The notes beneath the pieces are model-generated. The model was given only the letters and a program-made list of their open reading frames with translations, ran no database searches and was not told the origin of the DNA. From assembly GCF_900607235.1 (NCBI RefSeq), contig NZ_LR027850.1, positions 574,043 through 638,042 on the forward strand: a stretch of DNA of 64,000 nucleotides. Direction: 5' to 3'. Made by a program: the position numbers and the translations under genes. Shown here piece after piece: positions 1-10,332 of this stretch (its first letter is position 1; each line of letters starts with the position of its first letter). Source of the stretch: Olivibacter jilunii. GTDB lineage: Bacteria > Bacteroidota > Bacteroidia > Sphingobacteriales > Sphingobacteriaceae.

Positions 1-1
1 A

Positions 2-646
2 CTCGTGTTTTCAAAAACCGCGGGATTTAGGCATGACTCCATTGAAAAGGGGGCGAAAACCATCGAAGAACTTGGCGAAGATAATGGCTTTGCTACAGAA
101 CATACAGAAGATGCTTCCGTTTTTACAGAAGATAATTTGAAAAAATATAAGGCAGTTGTTTTTTTAAGTACAACAGGCGATATCTTAAATGGTGCACAAC
201 AAACGGCATTTGAGCATTATATACAGCAAGGTGGAGGATTTGTGGGGATCCATGCAGCAGCCGATACCGAATATGATTGGCCGTGGTATAACAAATTGGT
301 GGGAGCATGGTTTCTGAGTCACCCAAAGCAACAGGACGCAACCCTATTGGTGTTGGATAAAAATCATCCAGCTACTGAACATTTAGCAGATACTTGGCGC
401 AGATGGGATGAATGGTACAATTATAAAGATATAAATCCAGATACAAAAGTATTAATGAAACTGGATGAAACCAGCTATGAAGGTGGTAAAAATGGAGATA
501 ATCATCCTATTGCCTGGTATCATAACTATGATGGTGGAAGAGCTTTCTATACAGGCTTGGGACACACGAAAGAAAGTTATGATGAGGTGGATTTTCGGAA
601 ACATCTCTTGGGGGGCATTGTTTATGCAATGGGTATTAGTAAGTAG
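2..646 (+). CDS. ThuA-like domain protein, 5' end cut by window
   Basis: The reading frame is open to the left edge. The first in-window GTG falls inside the usual N-terminal strand (LVFSKTAGFRH), so the true start lies upstream. The visible ~214 residues match the ThuA (trehalose utilisation) family, a class I glutamine amidotransferase-like fold common in Bacteroidota. Family hallmarks are FSKTAGFRHDS, VFLSTTGDIL, GGGFVGIHAAADTEYDWPWY and a C-terminal YTGLGHTKESY. Substrate and reaction are unknown; ThuA domains often accompany sugar oxidoreductases and heme or PQQ sugar dehydrogenases. The gene converges on ilvA, with an inverted-repeat-rich spacer between them. The family call is firm; the function is not. 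Confidence 0.85.
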   Translation, partial: LVFSKTAGFRHDSIEKGAKTIEELGEDNGFATEHTEDASVFTEDNLKKYKAVVFLSTTGDILNGAQQTAFEHYIQQGGGFVGIHAAADTEYDWPWYNKLVGAWFLSHPKQQDATLLVLDKNHPATEHLADTWRRWDEWYNYKDINPDTKVLMKLDETSYEGGKNGDNHPIAWYHNYDGGRAFYTGLGHTKESYDEVDFRKHLLGGIVYAMGISK

Positions 647-768
647 TTGAGTAGGGAAATCGTTGAGTGGGGAAATCGTTGAGTAGTTGAATAGGGAAAT
701 AGTTAAGTAATTAAATAGTCGTTAAACTACTCAACCACTTAACTACTCAACTATTCTACAACTCAACC
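647..768. repeat. degenerate tandem and inverted repeat between convergent genes
   Basis: The spacer between the ThuA gene and ilvA is built from variants of GTTGAGTAG and GGGAAATCGTTGAGT on the left half. Their reverse complements (ACTACTCAACC, ACTACTCAAC) make up the right half. The transcript of either strand could fold into a long imperfect hairpin and may act as a bidirectional terminator. Similar words recur in other spacers of this window. Confidence 0.6.
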
Positions 769-2007
769 TTATATCAAATACTCAAACAAAGTCTGGTCGG
801 TATTAACTTCTTTGAAATCAAAACGATGTTGACGCATGCGGCTCAACAAAGCATCATAATCTTCTGCTTTATGAAGTTCGATACCTACAAGTGCAGGTCC
901 TCTTTCGCGCTCTGTTTTCTTGATGAATTCAAAACGGGTGATGTCATCATGAGGTCCCAATACTTCGTTTACAAACAGCTTCAATGCACCGGGACGTTGC
1001 GGAAAACGAACGATGAAGTAATGTTTGAGGCCTTCGTATAAAAGGGATAACTCTTTTATTTCTGCCATCCGATCGATATCATTGTTGCCTCCGCTAATGA
1101 TACAGACCACTGTTTTGCCTTTTATATCTTCTTTACAGAAATCCAAAGCTGCTACTGAAAGCGCTCCTGCAGGCTCTACAACAATGGCGTCTTCATTGTA
1201 AAGTTTCAAAATGTTCGTACATACTTTTCCTTCTGGAACCAATATTACTTTTTCTAGGATCTCCTTACAGAGCGGAAATGTCAACTCACCAATCCGTTTA
1301 ACAGCAGCGCCATCTACAAAGCGATTGATTTCACTGAGTGTTACGGGTTGCTCCGCTTTTAATGCTTCCGTCATGGAAGGGGCACCGGCTGGCTCCACAC
1401 CTAAGATTTTGATGGCAGGATTTTCGCTTTTTAAATAATTTCCAACTCCCGCGGCAAGGCCTCCTCCTCCAATCGGTATAACTACAATATCGATATCAGG
1501 CTGATCTTCCAAAATTTCGACCCCCACGGTGCCTTGTCCTTCGATAACGCGATAGTCATCGAACGGAGGAATAAAGGTCATGTTATTGGCGGCAGTGTAG
1601 GCGAGGGCCTCTTTTAAACAATCGTCAAACGTATCACCTACGAGCACAATTTCGATCTGTCCATTCCCAAACATGGTCGTTTGCGTTACCTTCTGTTTTG
1701 GAGTGATTTCCGGCATAAAAACCACCCCTTTCACGCCTAACTTATTACAAGAGTAGGCAAAGCCCTGCGCATGGTTACCCGCACTGGCGCATACGACGCC
1801 CCGTTTAAGTTGGTCATCACTTAGCGAACTTACCATATTATAAGCCCCGCGAAGTTTATAGGATCTTACCAGTTGTAAATCCTCCCGTTTTAAATAAACG
1901 TGACAAGCATATTTTTCCGAAAGCCTGGGGTGGTATACCAGCGGGGTGCGATTTATTACGCCGCTTAAACGGGTGGTTGCCGTTTTATAGTTTAATGTTA
2001 AATCCAT
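769..2007 (-). CDS. ilvA: threonine ammonia-lyase (threonine deaminase)
   Basis: This PLP enzyme converts L-threonine to 2-oxobutyrate and ammonia, the committed step of isoleucine synthesis, in the cytoplasm. The PLP lysine is K51 in SYKLRGAYN. The phosphate-binding glycine loop (IGGGGLAAG) and the SAGNHAQGFA motif are present. The C-terminal ~80 residues (HYFIVRFPQRPGALKLF onward) form a single ACT-like regulatory domain. At 412 residues it is shorter than the 514-residue E. coli enzyme with two such domains, so isoleucine feedback may differ. It is the last gene of the minus-strand ilv/leu cluster, 75 bp after leuB. Start ATG at 2007 gives the usual N-terminus. Confidence 0.95.
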   Translation of the reverse strand: MDLTLNYKTATTRLSGVINRTPLVYHPRLSEKYACHVYLKREDLQLVRSYKLRGAYNMVSSLSDDQLKRGVVCASAGNHAQGFAYSCNKLGVKGVVFMPEITPKQKVTQTTMFGNGQIEIVLVGDTFDDCLKEALAYTAANNMTFIPPFDDYRVIEGQGTVGVEILEDQPDIDIVVIPIGGGGLAAGVGNYLKSENPAIKILGVEPAGAPSMTEALKAEQPVTLSEINRFVDGAAVKRIGELTFPLCKEILEKVILVPEGKVCTNILKLYNEDAIVVEPAGALSVAALDFCKEDIKGKTVVCIISGGNNDIDRMAEIKELSLLYEGLKHYFIVRFPQRPGALKLFVNEVLGPHDDITRFEFIKKTERERGPALVGIELHKAEDYDALLSRMRQHRFDFKEVNTDQTLFEYLI

Positions 2008-2082
2008 TTCATCGGTATTACTAAAAAAGATACCAGAGCAGTCAAAATAATGACAAATCTGGTATCTTTTTGAGGCAAGCGC

Positions 2083-3144
2083 TTAAATATTCGCTGCCAA
2101 CCAGTCGCCAACTTCACTGGTTTTATAAGCTTTATTATTCTTTCCTGCCAAGTCTTCTGTTACAATCCCCTCGGCTAGCGATTTATTGACTACTGCTCGA
2201 ATGGCTGCTGCTTCTTCTTTTAAATTAAAGGCGTCTTCGAACATCATGGCAGCTGATAATACAGTAGCAAGTGGATTAGCAATATCTTTTCCTGCAGCTT
2301 GCGGGTAAGAACCATGAATCGGTTCAAAAAGGGAGGTATGAATACCGATAGACGAAGAAGGCATTAAGCCCATAGATCCCGAGATAACGGAAGCTTCATC
2401 CGTTAAAATATCGCCAAATAAGTTCTCTGTTATAATGACATCATACGAACTGGGCCATTGTACGAGGCGCATGGCAACGGCGTCAACGAATTCATAACTT
2501 ACTTCTACTTCCGGAAAGTCCTTTTCCATATCCTGTACCGTTTCTCTCCATAAGCGAGAGCTTTCCAATACGTTGGCTTTATCTACACAGCATAGTTTTT
2601 TTCTCCTGCCCATCGCCATTTCGAAGCCCAACTTGGCAAGACGTTGAATTTCTTCACGAGTATAAGTACAGGTGTCAAACGCAGTATCGCCATTATCTTT
2701 GCGTCCTCTTTCACCAAAGTAAATACCGCCGGTCAATTCGCGTAAAATCACTAAATCAGTACCCTCAATGCGCTCTCTCTTTAACGGAGAATTATCGATT
2801 AAGGAAGGAAAGGTAAACGTAGGGCGAACATTAGCAAATAGGCCTAGTTTTTTGCGCATTTTAAGCAAGCCTTGTTCGGGACGTACCGTAGCTTTTGGAT
2901 CATTGTCAAAGCGGGGGTGGCCAATCGCACCGAATAACACCGCATCCGCTGCCATACAAACCGCATGGGTTTCATCCGGGTAAGGTTCGCCGACCGCATC
3001 AATTGCCGCAGCACCTGTTAAGGCTGCTGTCCAGTTGATTTGGTGACTAAATTTCTTTGCTACTGCATTGACTACTTTTACGGCCTGGTCGATAACTTCC
3101 GGGCCAATTCCATCTCCTGCTAGAAGAGCGATATTTAAGTTCAT
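2083..3144 (-). CDS. leuB: 3-isopropylmalate dehydrogenase
   Basis: LeuB oxidatively decarboxylates 3-isopropylmalate to 2-oxoisocaproate with NAD+, in the leucine pathway. The protein begins MNLNIALLAGDGIGPEV; an upstream in-frame ATG at 3171 would add nine residues (MNFYFLINT) absent from the family, so 3144 is chosen. Family residues include the substrate-binding arginines in KMRKKLGLFANVRP and LRELTGGIYFG. The metal and NAD regions are VDKANVLESSRLWR, ENLFGDILTDE and EPIHGSYPQAAGKDIANP. Length 353 is typical. It could also act on the methylmalate intermediate if the neighbouring synthase makes citramalate. It follows the LeuA/CimA-like gene after a repeat-bearing spacer of ~207 bp. Confidence 0.95.
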   Translation of the reverse strand: MNLNIALLAGDGIGPEVIDQAVKVVNAVAKKFSHQINWTAALTGAAAIDAVGEPYPDETHAVCMAADAVLFGAIGHPRFDNDPKATVRPEQGLLKMRKKLGLFANVRPTFTFPSLIDNSPLKRERIEGTDLVILRELTGGIYFGERGRKDNGDTAFDTCTYTREEIQRLAKLGFEMAMGRRKKLCCVDKANVLESSRLWRETVQDMEKDFPEVEVSYEFVDAVAMRLVQWPSSYDVIITENLFGDILTDEASVISGSMGLMPSSSIGIHTSLFEPIHGSYPQAAGKDIANPLATVLSAAMMFEDAFNLKEEAAAIRAVVNKSLAEGIVTEDLAGKNNKAYKTSEVGDWLAANI

Positions 3145-3351
3145 AGTGTTAATTAAAAAGTAAAAATTCAAAAGTAAAAATTAAAAACCCTGAAGGGCTC
3201 ATTGATGCTTTAAGAAACAAACAAGATATCAATAATTAAAGAACCTGCCTCCCGTAGGGATGGTCAAAACTCCGATGGCTCTTGTCTTACTACTTATCTG
3301 CTTGCCGTCAGGCAGGCGTCTTATGTCTTGATACTTATATCTAAGCACACC

Positions 3352-4866
3352 CTAAATAATATTCAACATTTTTTGTGTCGCCTTGATGGCACAGACGGTT
3401 TGATCCGAGTCGAGGCCTCGAGTTACAAAGGTTCGACTGCCGGTTTCCCAGGTGATAATGGTCTCACATAGCGCATCTGAGCTACTGCCTGGTGCGATAC
3501 GAACGGTATAGTCTACTAGCTTTGGTAAACGCAGGTTCTTTTTTGCGTATACTTTAGCCAAGGCCTTCATAAATGCGTCGAATTGTCCATCACCCTGCGC
3601 ATGCTCTTCCATTGTTTTACCATCAATGCAGACAGCGATAGTAGCCGATGGACGTAATCCTTTTGCATGCGTCAAAACATATGATTCCACCTTCACTTTT
3701 TCTTCATATAGATTGCTGTCTAGTACATCAGAAATAATATAGGGTAAATCTTCTTTAGTGACGGTTTCTTTTCTATCACCTAACTCAATAACTCGTTGTG
3801 TGACTTTTTTCAGGTCTTCCTGATTAAGCTTTAATCCGAGTTCTTGCAAGTTTTTTTCGATGTTAGCTTTACCGGAAGTTTTGCCGAGCGCATATTTGCG
3901 TTTTCTGCCAAAACGTTCGGGCAGTAGGTCGTTAAAATAAAGATTATTTTTATTATCACCATCGGCGTGGATACCTGCAGTCTGCGTAAATACGTTTTCG
4001 CCGACGATTGGCTTATTTGCAGGAATTCTGATGCCTGAAAAGGTTTCAACTAGTTTGCTGACTTTATAAATCGCAGATTCTTTAACGGAAACCGTTACAT
4101 CCGGAAGAAAATCGTTCATTACTGCTACGACACTGGCCATAGGTGCATTACCGGCTCTTTCACCCATGCCATTTACTGTTAAGTGTAAGCCATTCACCCC
4201 CGCTTTCACTGCTTCCAGTACATTGGCCGTCCCTAAGTCGTAATCATTGTGCGCATGGAAGTCGATATGTTGGTCCGGATACTTATGCCGTAGCTCTGCG
4301 ATATACTGAAAGGTCTCACTCGGTGTCAATACGCCAAGCGTGTCAGGCAATAGTATCCTTTTTATAGGCTGTTTGGAGAGAAAATTTAAATATTGATATA
4401 CATATTCAGGTGAATTTTTCATCCCATTGCTCCAGTCTTCCAAGTACACATTAGTGTCAATGCCCTTTTTACTTGCTAATGCGATAATATCAGCGATTTC
4501 GGCAAAATGTTGTTCAGGTGTCTTTTTGAGCTGATGAGTGAGATGATTTAAAGACCCTTTGGTAAGTAAGTTTTGCACCTTTGCACCTGCCTTCAACATC
4601 CAATCAATAGAAATACCATTGTCTACAAAAGTCAATATTTCAATAGCTTGGAGATATCCGTTTTCCTTAGCCCAACTAGTTATTGTTTTTACCGCTTCGA
4701 ACTCTCCTTCAGAAACACGCGCCGATGCAATTTCAACTCGGTCTACCAGCAATTCTTCCAATAATAATTGTGTAATTGTTAATTTCTCTGAAATAGAAAA
4801 AGACACACCCGAGGTTTGTTCACCATCACGCAAAGTGGTGTCCATTATTTCTATTTTTCTTTTCAT
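3352..4866 (-). CDS. LeuA/CimA-type acyltransferase (second synthase, possible citramalate synthase)
   Basis: This member of the DRE-TIM metallolyase family condenses acetyl-CoA with a 2-oxo acid. It has the N-terminal catalytic signature [16 protein letters not shown], the metal-binding HAHNDYDLGTAN and the loop NGMGERAGNAPM. A C-terminal LeuA-type dimer or allosteric domain (from about residue 380, with VTVRIAPGSSSDALCETIITW) follows. It differs clearly from the canonical LeuA encoded at 7109-8620, so the two are not a recent duplication. Bacteroidota often carry this second form, annotated as an isopropylmalate synthase regulatory-domain protein. A (R)-citramalate synthase role, using pyruvate to reach 2-oxobutyrate, is plausible but not proven by sequence. 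It sits between leuD and leuB. Confidence 0.85.
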   Translation of the reverse strand: MKRKIEIMDTTLRDGEQTSGVSFSISEKLTITQLLLEELLVDRVEIASARVSEGEFEAVKTITSWAKENGYLQAIEILTFVDNGISIDWMLKAGAKVQNLLTKGSLNHLTHQLKKTPEQHFAEIADIIALASKKGIDTNVYLEDWSNGMKNSPEYVYQYLNFLSKQPIKRILLPDTLGVLTPSETFQYIAELRHKYPDQHIDFHAHNDYDLGTANVLEAVKAGVNGLHLTVNGMGERAGNAPMASVVAVMNDFLPDVTVSVKESAIYKVSKLVETFSGIRIPANKPIVGENVFTQTAGIHADGDNKNNLYFNDLLPERFGRKRKYALGKTSGKANIEKNLQELGLKLNQEDLKKVTQRVIELGDRKETVTKEDLPYIISDVLDSNLYEEKVKVESYVLTHAKGLRPSATIAVCIDGKTMEEHAQGDGQFDAFMKALAKVYAKKNLRLPKLVDYTVRIAPGSSSDALCETIITWETGSRTFVTRGLDSDQTVCAIKATQKMLNII

Positions 4867-5006
4867 TCGTAAGGTAAGTAAAAATTAAAAATTAAAAAGC
4901 CTGCAATTCAGTCGCACGAACCCAGCTCACAACCAATATCGTTAAGTTGTTAAATAGTTAAGTAGTGGTGTCAAATGAGCCTGCTCACAATTCACAACTG
5001 ATCCCT

Positions 5007-5603
5007 CTAAAAAGGCAGTGTCGAAGCAAAGTCCTGAATCTCTCCTTTTATATTCTGGAGGTAATCAATATCATCAAAACCATTTGATAAGTTGTCCTTT
5101 TTATAGGGACTAATATCAAATTTCTCCTTTTCGCCAGTTGGCAAAAGGGTAATGGTTTGTTCCGGAAGATTCACTTCCAATTCAGTTTTCGGATCGGCAA
5201 AAACAGCACTGAAGATCTTTTCTAGAAATTCAGGACTTACCTGTACGGGTAGCACGCCGATGTTAAGACAGTTGTTCTTGAAGATATCCGCAAAGAAGCT
5301 AGATACCACACAGCGGAAACCATAGTCGTAAACAGCCCAGGCAGCATGTTCGCGCGAAGAACCGGAACCAAAGTTTTTTCCGCCCACCAAAATCTTACCA
5401 CCGTAAATAGGATTGTTTAAAACGAAATCACTTTTGGGAGTATTATCCGAATTATATCGCCAATCACGAAATAAATTGTCGCCAAAGCCTTCTCGCTTAG
5501 TTGCTTTAAGAAAACGTGCAGGAATAATTTGATCGGTATCCACATTCTCGATAGGAAGTGGAACCGCTGTACTTGTCAATATATTAAATTTATCGTAAGC
5601 CAT
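5007..5603 (-). CDS. leuD: 3-isopropylmalate dehydratase small subunit
   Basis: LeuD is the swivelling small subunit of the isopropylmalate isomerase that pairs with LeuC. At 198 residues it has the bacterial length. Family motifs are VDTDQIIPARFLK near the N-terminus and GGKNFGSGSSREHAAWA in the middle, the latter contributing substrate-binding residues of the aconitase-like fold. The start codon lies 5 bp after the leuC stop, so the two subunits are almost certainly co-translated. The complex could also process citramalate if the next gene is a citramalate synthase. Confidence 0.96.
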   Translation of the reverse strand: MAYDKFNILTSTAVPLPIENVDTDQIIPARFLKATKREGFGDNLFRDWRYNSDNTPKSDFVLNNPIYGGKILVGGKNFGSGSSREHAAWAVYDYGFRCVVSSFFADIFKNNCLNIGVLPVQVSPEFLEKIFSAVFADPKTELEVNLPEQTITLLPTGEKEKFDISPYKKDNLSNGFDDIDYLQNIKGEIQDFASTLPF

Positions 5604-5608
5604 AGAGA

Positions 5609-7003
5609 TTAAATTAAAGTTCTTGGATCGGTAACAACACCGGTAACAGCAGCAGCTGCTGCTACAAGCGGACTTGCGAGCATGGTACGTGCACCCGGAC
5701 CTTGGCGCCCTTCAAAGTTTCTATTCGAAGTACTTACCGCATATTTACCGGCCGGCACCTTGTCATCATTCATTGCTAAACACGCCGAACAGCCAGGTTG
5801 GCGCAACGTGAATCCAGCTTCTGTCAGGATATCCAATAGTCCTTCTTTTTTAATCTGTTCTTCCACGATATGCGAACCAGGCACAAGCCATACGGTAACA
5901 TCCTCTGCCTTTTTCTTTCCTTTAACTAAAGAGGTAAAAGCCCTGAAATCTTCGATACGTCCATTTGTACAACTACCGACGAAAACATAATCTACTTTTT
6001 TACCAATCATGGATTCTCCTTCATGGAAGCCCATATAACCTAAGGACTTTTCATAAGTGGCCACACCGCCCTCTACTTCAGACGCATCCGGAATATGATT
6101 GGAAATACCGATTCCCATACCGGGGTTTGTTCCATACGTGATCATCGGTTCGATGCTGCCGCCGTCGAAGGTAAACTCTTTATCGAATACCGCATCACTG
6201 TCTGTTTTCAAGGTTTTCCAATAGGCCATGGCCTTATCCCATGCTTCACCTTTTGGCGTAAACTCCCGATCTTTAATGTAAGTGAACGTAGTTTCATCCG
6301 GGGCAATCATGCCGCCTCTTGCGCCCATTTCAATACTTAAATTACATACGGTCATACGGCCTTCCATGCTCATCTTTTCGAAAACTTCACCCGCATATTC
6401 AACGAAATACCCGGTAGCACCCGAGGTAGTTAATTTGGATATGATAAATAAGGCAACATCTTTAGGCGTAACACCTTTACTAAGAGAACCCGTTACGTTA
6501 ATGCGCATCTTTTTGGGTTTCGGCTGCATGATACACTGTGAGGCCAATACCATTTCTACTTCTGAGGTACCGATGCCGAATGCAATGGCTCCGAAGGCTC
6601 CGTGTGTAGACGTATGCGAATCACCACATACAATGGTCGCACCAGGTTGTGTAATTCCGTTTTCCGGTCCGATCACATGTACAATACCATTTTTTTGGTG
6701 GCCAAGCCCCCAGTGTCTAATACCGTAAGCATTGGCATTTTCTTCCAATGCCTTTAACTGATTGGCTGAAAGCGGATCAGCCACAGGAAGGTGTTGGTTA
6801 ATAGTTGGCGTGTTATGGTCGGCGGTAGCAAATGTACGCTCCGGATATAATACGCTAATACCACGGGTTTTAAGCCCTAAGAAGGCCACCGGACTGGTAA
6901 CCTCATGGATTAAATGACGGTCGATAAATAACACGTCAGGACCGCCCTCAATCTTTCGTACTACATGCGAGTCCCACACTTTATCAAATAACGTCTTGCT
7001 CAT
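5609..7003 (-). CDS. leuC: 3-isopropylmalate dehydratase large subunit
   Basis: LeuC is the [4Fe-4S] catalytic subunit of isopropylmalate isomerase, which interconverts 2- and 3-isopropylmalate. The 464-residue protein has the aconitase-type cluster ligands in [11 protein letters not shown] and the C-terminal GCSACLAMN. It also has [15 protein letters not shown] and [17 protein letters not shown], which bind cluster and substrate. The gene lies between leuA (105 bp upstream) and leuD (5 bp downstream). Confidence 0.97.
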   Translation of the reverse strand: MSKTLFDKVWDSHVVRKIEGGPDVLFIDRHLIHEVTSPVAFLGLKTRGISVLYPERTFATADHNTPTINQHLPVADPLSANQLKALEENANAYGIRHWGLGHQKNGIVHVIGPENGITQPGATIVCGDSHTSTHGAFGAIAFGIGTSEVEMVLASQCIMQPKPKKMRINVTGSLSKGVTPKDVALFIISKLTTSGATGYFVEYAGEVFEKMSMEGRMTVCNLSIEMGARGGMIAPDETTFTYIKDREFTPKGEAWDKAMAYWKTLKTDSDAVFDKEFTFDGGSIEPMITYGTNPGMGIGISNHIPDASEVEGGVATYEKSLGYMGFHEGESMIGKKVDYVFVGSCTNGRIEDFRAFTSLVKGKKKAEDVTVWLVPGSHIVEEQIKKEGLLDILTEAGFTLRQPGCSACLAMNDDKVPAGKYAVSTSNRNFEGRQGPGARTMLASPLVAAAAAVTGVVTDPRTLI

Positions 7004-7108
7004 TTTTATTTAGTTAGATTTTAATTTTTCTTGCTATTTAGTACTGCTCAGTTTATCGCTTTCTCGTCTCTGTTTCGTCTCACTCCGATGATAATGGAAA
7101 AAGCTAAT

Positions 7109-8620
7109 TTACACAAACTTATTTAATGCATCCAGATAAGCATTAGCCGATGCTCTTACGATATCGGTACTGAATCCATATCCCATATAGGATTGATTAT
7201 CATGGATAACACGCATATCTACTTTACTTACATCGTCACTTCCTCCATGAATAGAGTGTATATTAAATTCCTTGATTTCATTATGGCTTCCAATAATGCT
7301 TTCGATGGCTTTAATGGTAGCACTCACCGGGCCGTTACCAGATGCCGTTGCTTCCCGTTCGGTACCTTTGTAGTTCAGTTTAATGATCGCTTGCGGATCG
7401 CTTTGATCACCGGTTATAACTTGCAGAGAACTGATAGTAACGCCGTTTTTAAAATTGGTTTCTGCCTCATCACCCATTAAGCGCAACAAATCATCATCCT
7501 TAATCTCCTTCTTTTCGTCGGCAAGTGCGAGAAAACGCTGATAGGTCTGATCCAAATCGATGCGATCAATAGTATACCCGAGGCGTTCTAAATGGTGTTT
7601 AAGTGCATGCCGTCCGCTACGAGCAGTAAGGATAATCTCTGACTGATCTATACCAACATCCTCCGGATTGATAATTTCGTAATTTTCGCGGTGCTTAAGT
7701 ACTCCGTCTTGGTGAATGCCGGAGCTGTGTGCAAAGGCGTTACGTCCTACAATAGCTTTGTTAGCTTGCACAGGCATACGCATCATGCGGCTTACCATCG
7801 TGCTAAGCGGATATAATTGTTTGGTGTTAATGTTGGTCTGGAACCCGAGTGTTTGATAGTGTGTTTTGAGTGCCATGACCACTTCCTCTAAAGAGGTGTT
7901 ACCTGCACGCTCACCGATGCCGTTTATTGTGCATTCGACTTGCCGAGCACCATTTTGAATTCCCGAAAGACTATTAGCGGTAGCAAGGCCCAAGTCGTTA
8001 TGACAATGGACGGAGATAATCGCCTGATCGATATTCTTAACATTTTCTTTTAGGAAACGAATTTTAGCACCGTATTGCTCAGGTAAGCAATAGCCGTTGG
8101 TATCAGGAATATTGACAACCGTTGCACCGGCAGCGATCACTGCCTCGATCATTTGAGCTAAATATACATTGTCCGCTCTTCCGGCGTCTTCCGCATAAAA
8201 CTCAACATCCTCTACAAATTGTTTGGCATATTTCACCGCTTCCGCAGCGCGCTCAAGAATCGCTTCACGGGTACTGTTGAATTTATATTTAATATGCATG
8301 TCAGATGACCCGATACCGGTGTGGATACGGGGCCGTTTCGCATATTTTAAAGCCTCTGCTGCGCAATCAATATCGCCTTTATTTGCGCGGGTTAAAGCGC
8401 AGATGATCGGTTTGCGTACAACCTTTGATAATTCAACTACACTTTGGAAATCACCCGGACTGGAAATCGGAAAACCTGCTTCAATAATATCCACTCCCAA
8501 AGCCTGAAGTGCTTCACCGATAATGATTTTTTCGGGCGTGGTCAATTGTGAACCAGGGACTTGTTCTCCGTCACGAAGCGTGGTGTCGAATATGTATAAG
8601 TGATTAGGATTATGTAACAT
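7109..8620 (-). CDS. leuA: 2-isopropylmalate synthase
   Basis: LeuA condenses acetyl-CoA with 2-oxoisovalerate, the first committed step of leucine synthesis. The 503-residue protein carries [14 protein letters not shown], the metal motif [27 protein letters not shown] and [16 protein letters not shown]-terminal regulatory domain (from about residue 375) is expected to mediate leucine feedback. It is the canonical form, in contrast to the divergent paralogue at 3352-4866. It is probably co-transcribed with leuC and leuD. Confidence 0.95.
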   Translation of the reverse strand: MLHNPNHLYIFDTTLRDGEQVPGSQLTTPEKIIIGEALQALGVDIIEAGFPISSPGDFQSVVELSKVVRKPIICALTRANKGDIDCAAEALKYAKRPRIHTGIGSSDMHIKYKFNSTREAILERAAEAVKYAKQFVEDVEFYAEDAGRADNVYLAQMIEAVIAAGATVVNIPDTNGYCLPEQYGAKIRFLKENVKNIDQAIISVHCHNDLGLATANSLSGIQNGARQVECTINGIGERAGNTSLEEVVMALKTHYQTLGFQTNINTKQLYPLSTMVSRMMRMPVQANKAIVGRNAFAHSSGIHQDGVLKHRENYEIINPEDVGIDQSEIILTARSGRHALKHHLERLGYTIDRIDLDQTYQRFLALADEKKEIKDDDLLRLMGDEAETNFKNGVTISSLQVITGDQSDPQAIIKLNYKGTEREATASGNGPVSATIKAIESIIGSHNEIKEFNIHSIHGGSDDVSKVDMRVIHDNQSYMGYGFSTDIVRASANAYLDALNKFV

Positions 8621-8695
8621 ACTGGGTCTTTTTTATTTCTACTATATATTTAGGATAGCTGTATATGGTTGACAATAACGGTCTGTTCCATCTTT

Positions 8696-10159
8696 CTAAG
8701 CATATGCGGCTATCTTTTGTATTGTTTTTATTTCACCTTTCTCTAGCACAATTTTGTTTTCCAGACAGCTCGGTAGTTGTGTCTCGTAATGACCAACGTA
8801 AATCAATGTTTTTCCAAAGCTACAAAGTTCGTTCACAACTGCATTGAAATGTTCGGTCTGCGCGTAATCCAGGCCTTGGCAGGGCTCATCTAATATCAAT
8901 AGCGACGGATTTTTGATGACGGTTCTAGCCAATAAAACAAGTCGCTGTTTACCTAAAGGCAAGGTTGTTAACAGGCGGTCCTTACAGGTTGTTAACTCAA
9001 AGAAGTCTAATAGCTGGGTAACCCGCTGTTGTTGTTCATAGTTTAGCTGTCGAAATAAACCAATACTATCGTACAGACCAGAGGCGATCGCTTGCCACAC
9101 TTTCGCAGTTTTATCAAAGTACCAATGTAATTCAGGCGAAACAATACCTAAGTGAGCTTTAATATCCCAAATACTTTCTCCACTTCCTCGCTTGTTGCCA
9201 AAAAGATGGATCTCATTTGCATACGCTTGTGGATGATCGCCATTTATAAGACTGAGCAAGGTCGATTTACCTGAGCCGTTATGCCCTTGCAGAAGCCACT
9301 TTTCGCCTTTACGTACTGTCCAACTGATATTCTTTAATACTTCTTTTTCGCCGTATCGAACATGGATGTTTTCCATATGGACGAAAATATCGGCCGATTC
9401 CCTCGGCTCTTCTTGAAGGAAATGCGGTAAAGGCTTTTGTTCGCGAGCCACATCTTTGGATAAATTTTGAATAGAAGATAGGTGTTTTAACTTTCCATTT
9501 TCAATTTCCGCAAATCGGTTGATGCAGTTTGGTATGTTTTCATCGTTTGTGATAAGAATCAACTGTACACCTGCTTCAGCCAACTCTTCCAAAAAGTGAT
9601 TTAGCTTTTTGCGCGACGCTTTATCTAATCCGGTATACGGTTCATCAATAATTAACAGTTGCGGTTTAAGCCAGAGTGCTTTTATCAATTGTAATTTTTT
9701 ATGCTCTCCACTGGACAGTTCGATGAGCTGCGTATTTTTGAAATCGATAAAATCGAAAAGATCTAAGTATTTCTCAACTTCTTCAAACGCTAGGCTTTCC
9801 TCTTTGGCATAATGCATTAATTCAGCATATACCGTCAAGGTATCATTGCGCTGTTGTTTATTATAACGCTGCTGATAGTAGAAATTGCGATCGCCTTCCA
9901 GGTTGGTAAACTGATACCAGTTAGATACATACAGTACTCGGGCGGGAAGGGCGGAAGATTTATTGAAAAAGAATTGCATATCGCCACTTGTTTTTTCAAG
10001 TCCAGCGAGCGCTTTTCCCAATGAACTTTTTCCCGAACCACTTTTTCCACCAATAAGCCAATGCTCTCCCTGGAGGATTTGCCAATTGAGCTGATCCAAT
10101 ATAACATCATGTGCATATTGAAGACTTAAATGGGTAATATGGACGAAGGGATTAATCAT
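8696..10159 (-). CDS. double ABC-domain ATPase, ModF/PhrA-like
   Basis: A soluble 487-residue protein made of two fused ABC nucleotide-binding domains without membrane segments. The first domain has Walker A GGKSGSGKSS (residues 37-46), signature LSSGEHKK and Walker B LLIIDEPYTGLD. The second has GHNGSGKST, Walker B LLILDEPCQGLD and a degenerate signature (LPLGKQR). The layout resembles the ModF/photorepair PhrA group, whose role is poorly defined. There is no permease gene nearby, so a transporter role is unsupported. It interrupts the ilv-leu gene order between ilvC and leuA, with its own ~170 bp upstream spacer holding a hairpin. Confidence 0.85.
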   Translation of the reverse strand: MINPFVHITHLSLQYAHDVILDQLNWQILQGEHWLIGGKSGSGKSSLGKALAGLEKTSGDMQFFFNKSSALPARVLYVSNWYQFTNLEGDRNFYYQQRYNKQQRNDTLTVYAELMHYAKEESLAFEEVEKYLDLFDFIDFKNTQLIELSSGEHKKLQLIKALWLKPQLLIIDEPYTGLDKASRKKLNHFLEELAEAGVQLILITNDENIPNCINRFAEIENGKLKHLSSIQNLSKDVAREQKPLPHFLQEEPRESADIFVHMENIHVRYGEKEVLKNISWTVRKGEKWLLQGHNGSGKSTLLSLINGDHPQAYANEIHLFGNKRGSGESIWDIKAHLGIVSPELHWYFDKTAKVWQAIASGLYDSIGLFRQLNYEQQQRVTQLLDFFELTTCKDRLLTTLPLGKQRLVLLARTVIKNPSLLILDEPCQGLDYAQTEHFNAVVNELCSFGKTLIYVGHYETQLPSCLENKIVLEKGEIKTIQKIAAYA

Positions 10160-10294
10160 AGCCGAATGGGCTGGAATGCCTTTTTAATATGGTGTCGTTG
10201 TTTTAATACAAACTTATACAAATTGTTTTTTTATACTATCAAGCCTTTTTTGCAAAAAGTGCCAACCAGGCCTGTTTATGTACATTAGAAATTG

Positions 10295-10326
10295 TCCGGG
10301 CCGGTTAACTCCAAAACCGGCCCGGA
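10295..10326 (-). terminator. GC-rich hairpin downstream of ilvC
   Basis: A perfect 12-bp stem (TCCGGGCCGGTT at 10295-10306 pairing with AACCGGCCCGGA at 10315-10326) with an 8-nt loop lies just past the ilvC stop. On the minus strand the trailing U-tract is weak (CAATTT). On the plus strand it is followed by TGTTTTTTA, so termination efficiency for ilvC is uncertain. It may separate the ilv genes from the ABC/leu genes. Confidence 0.65.
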
Positions 10327-10332
10327 TGTTTT

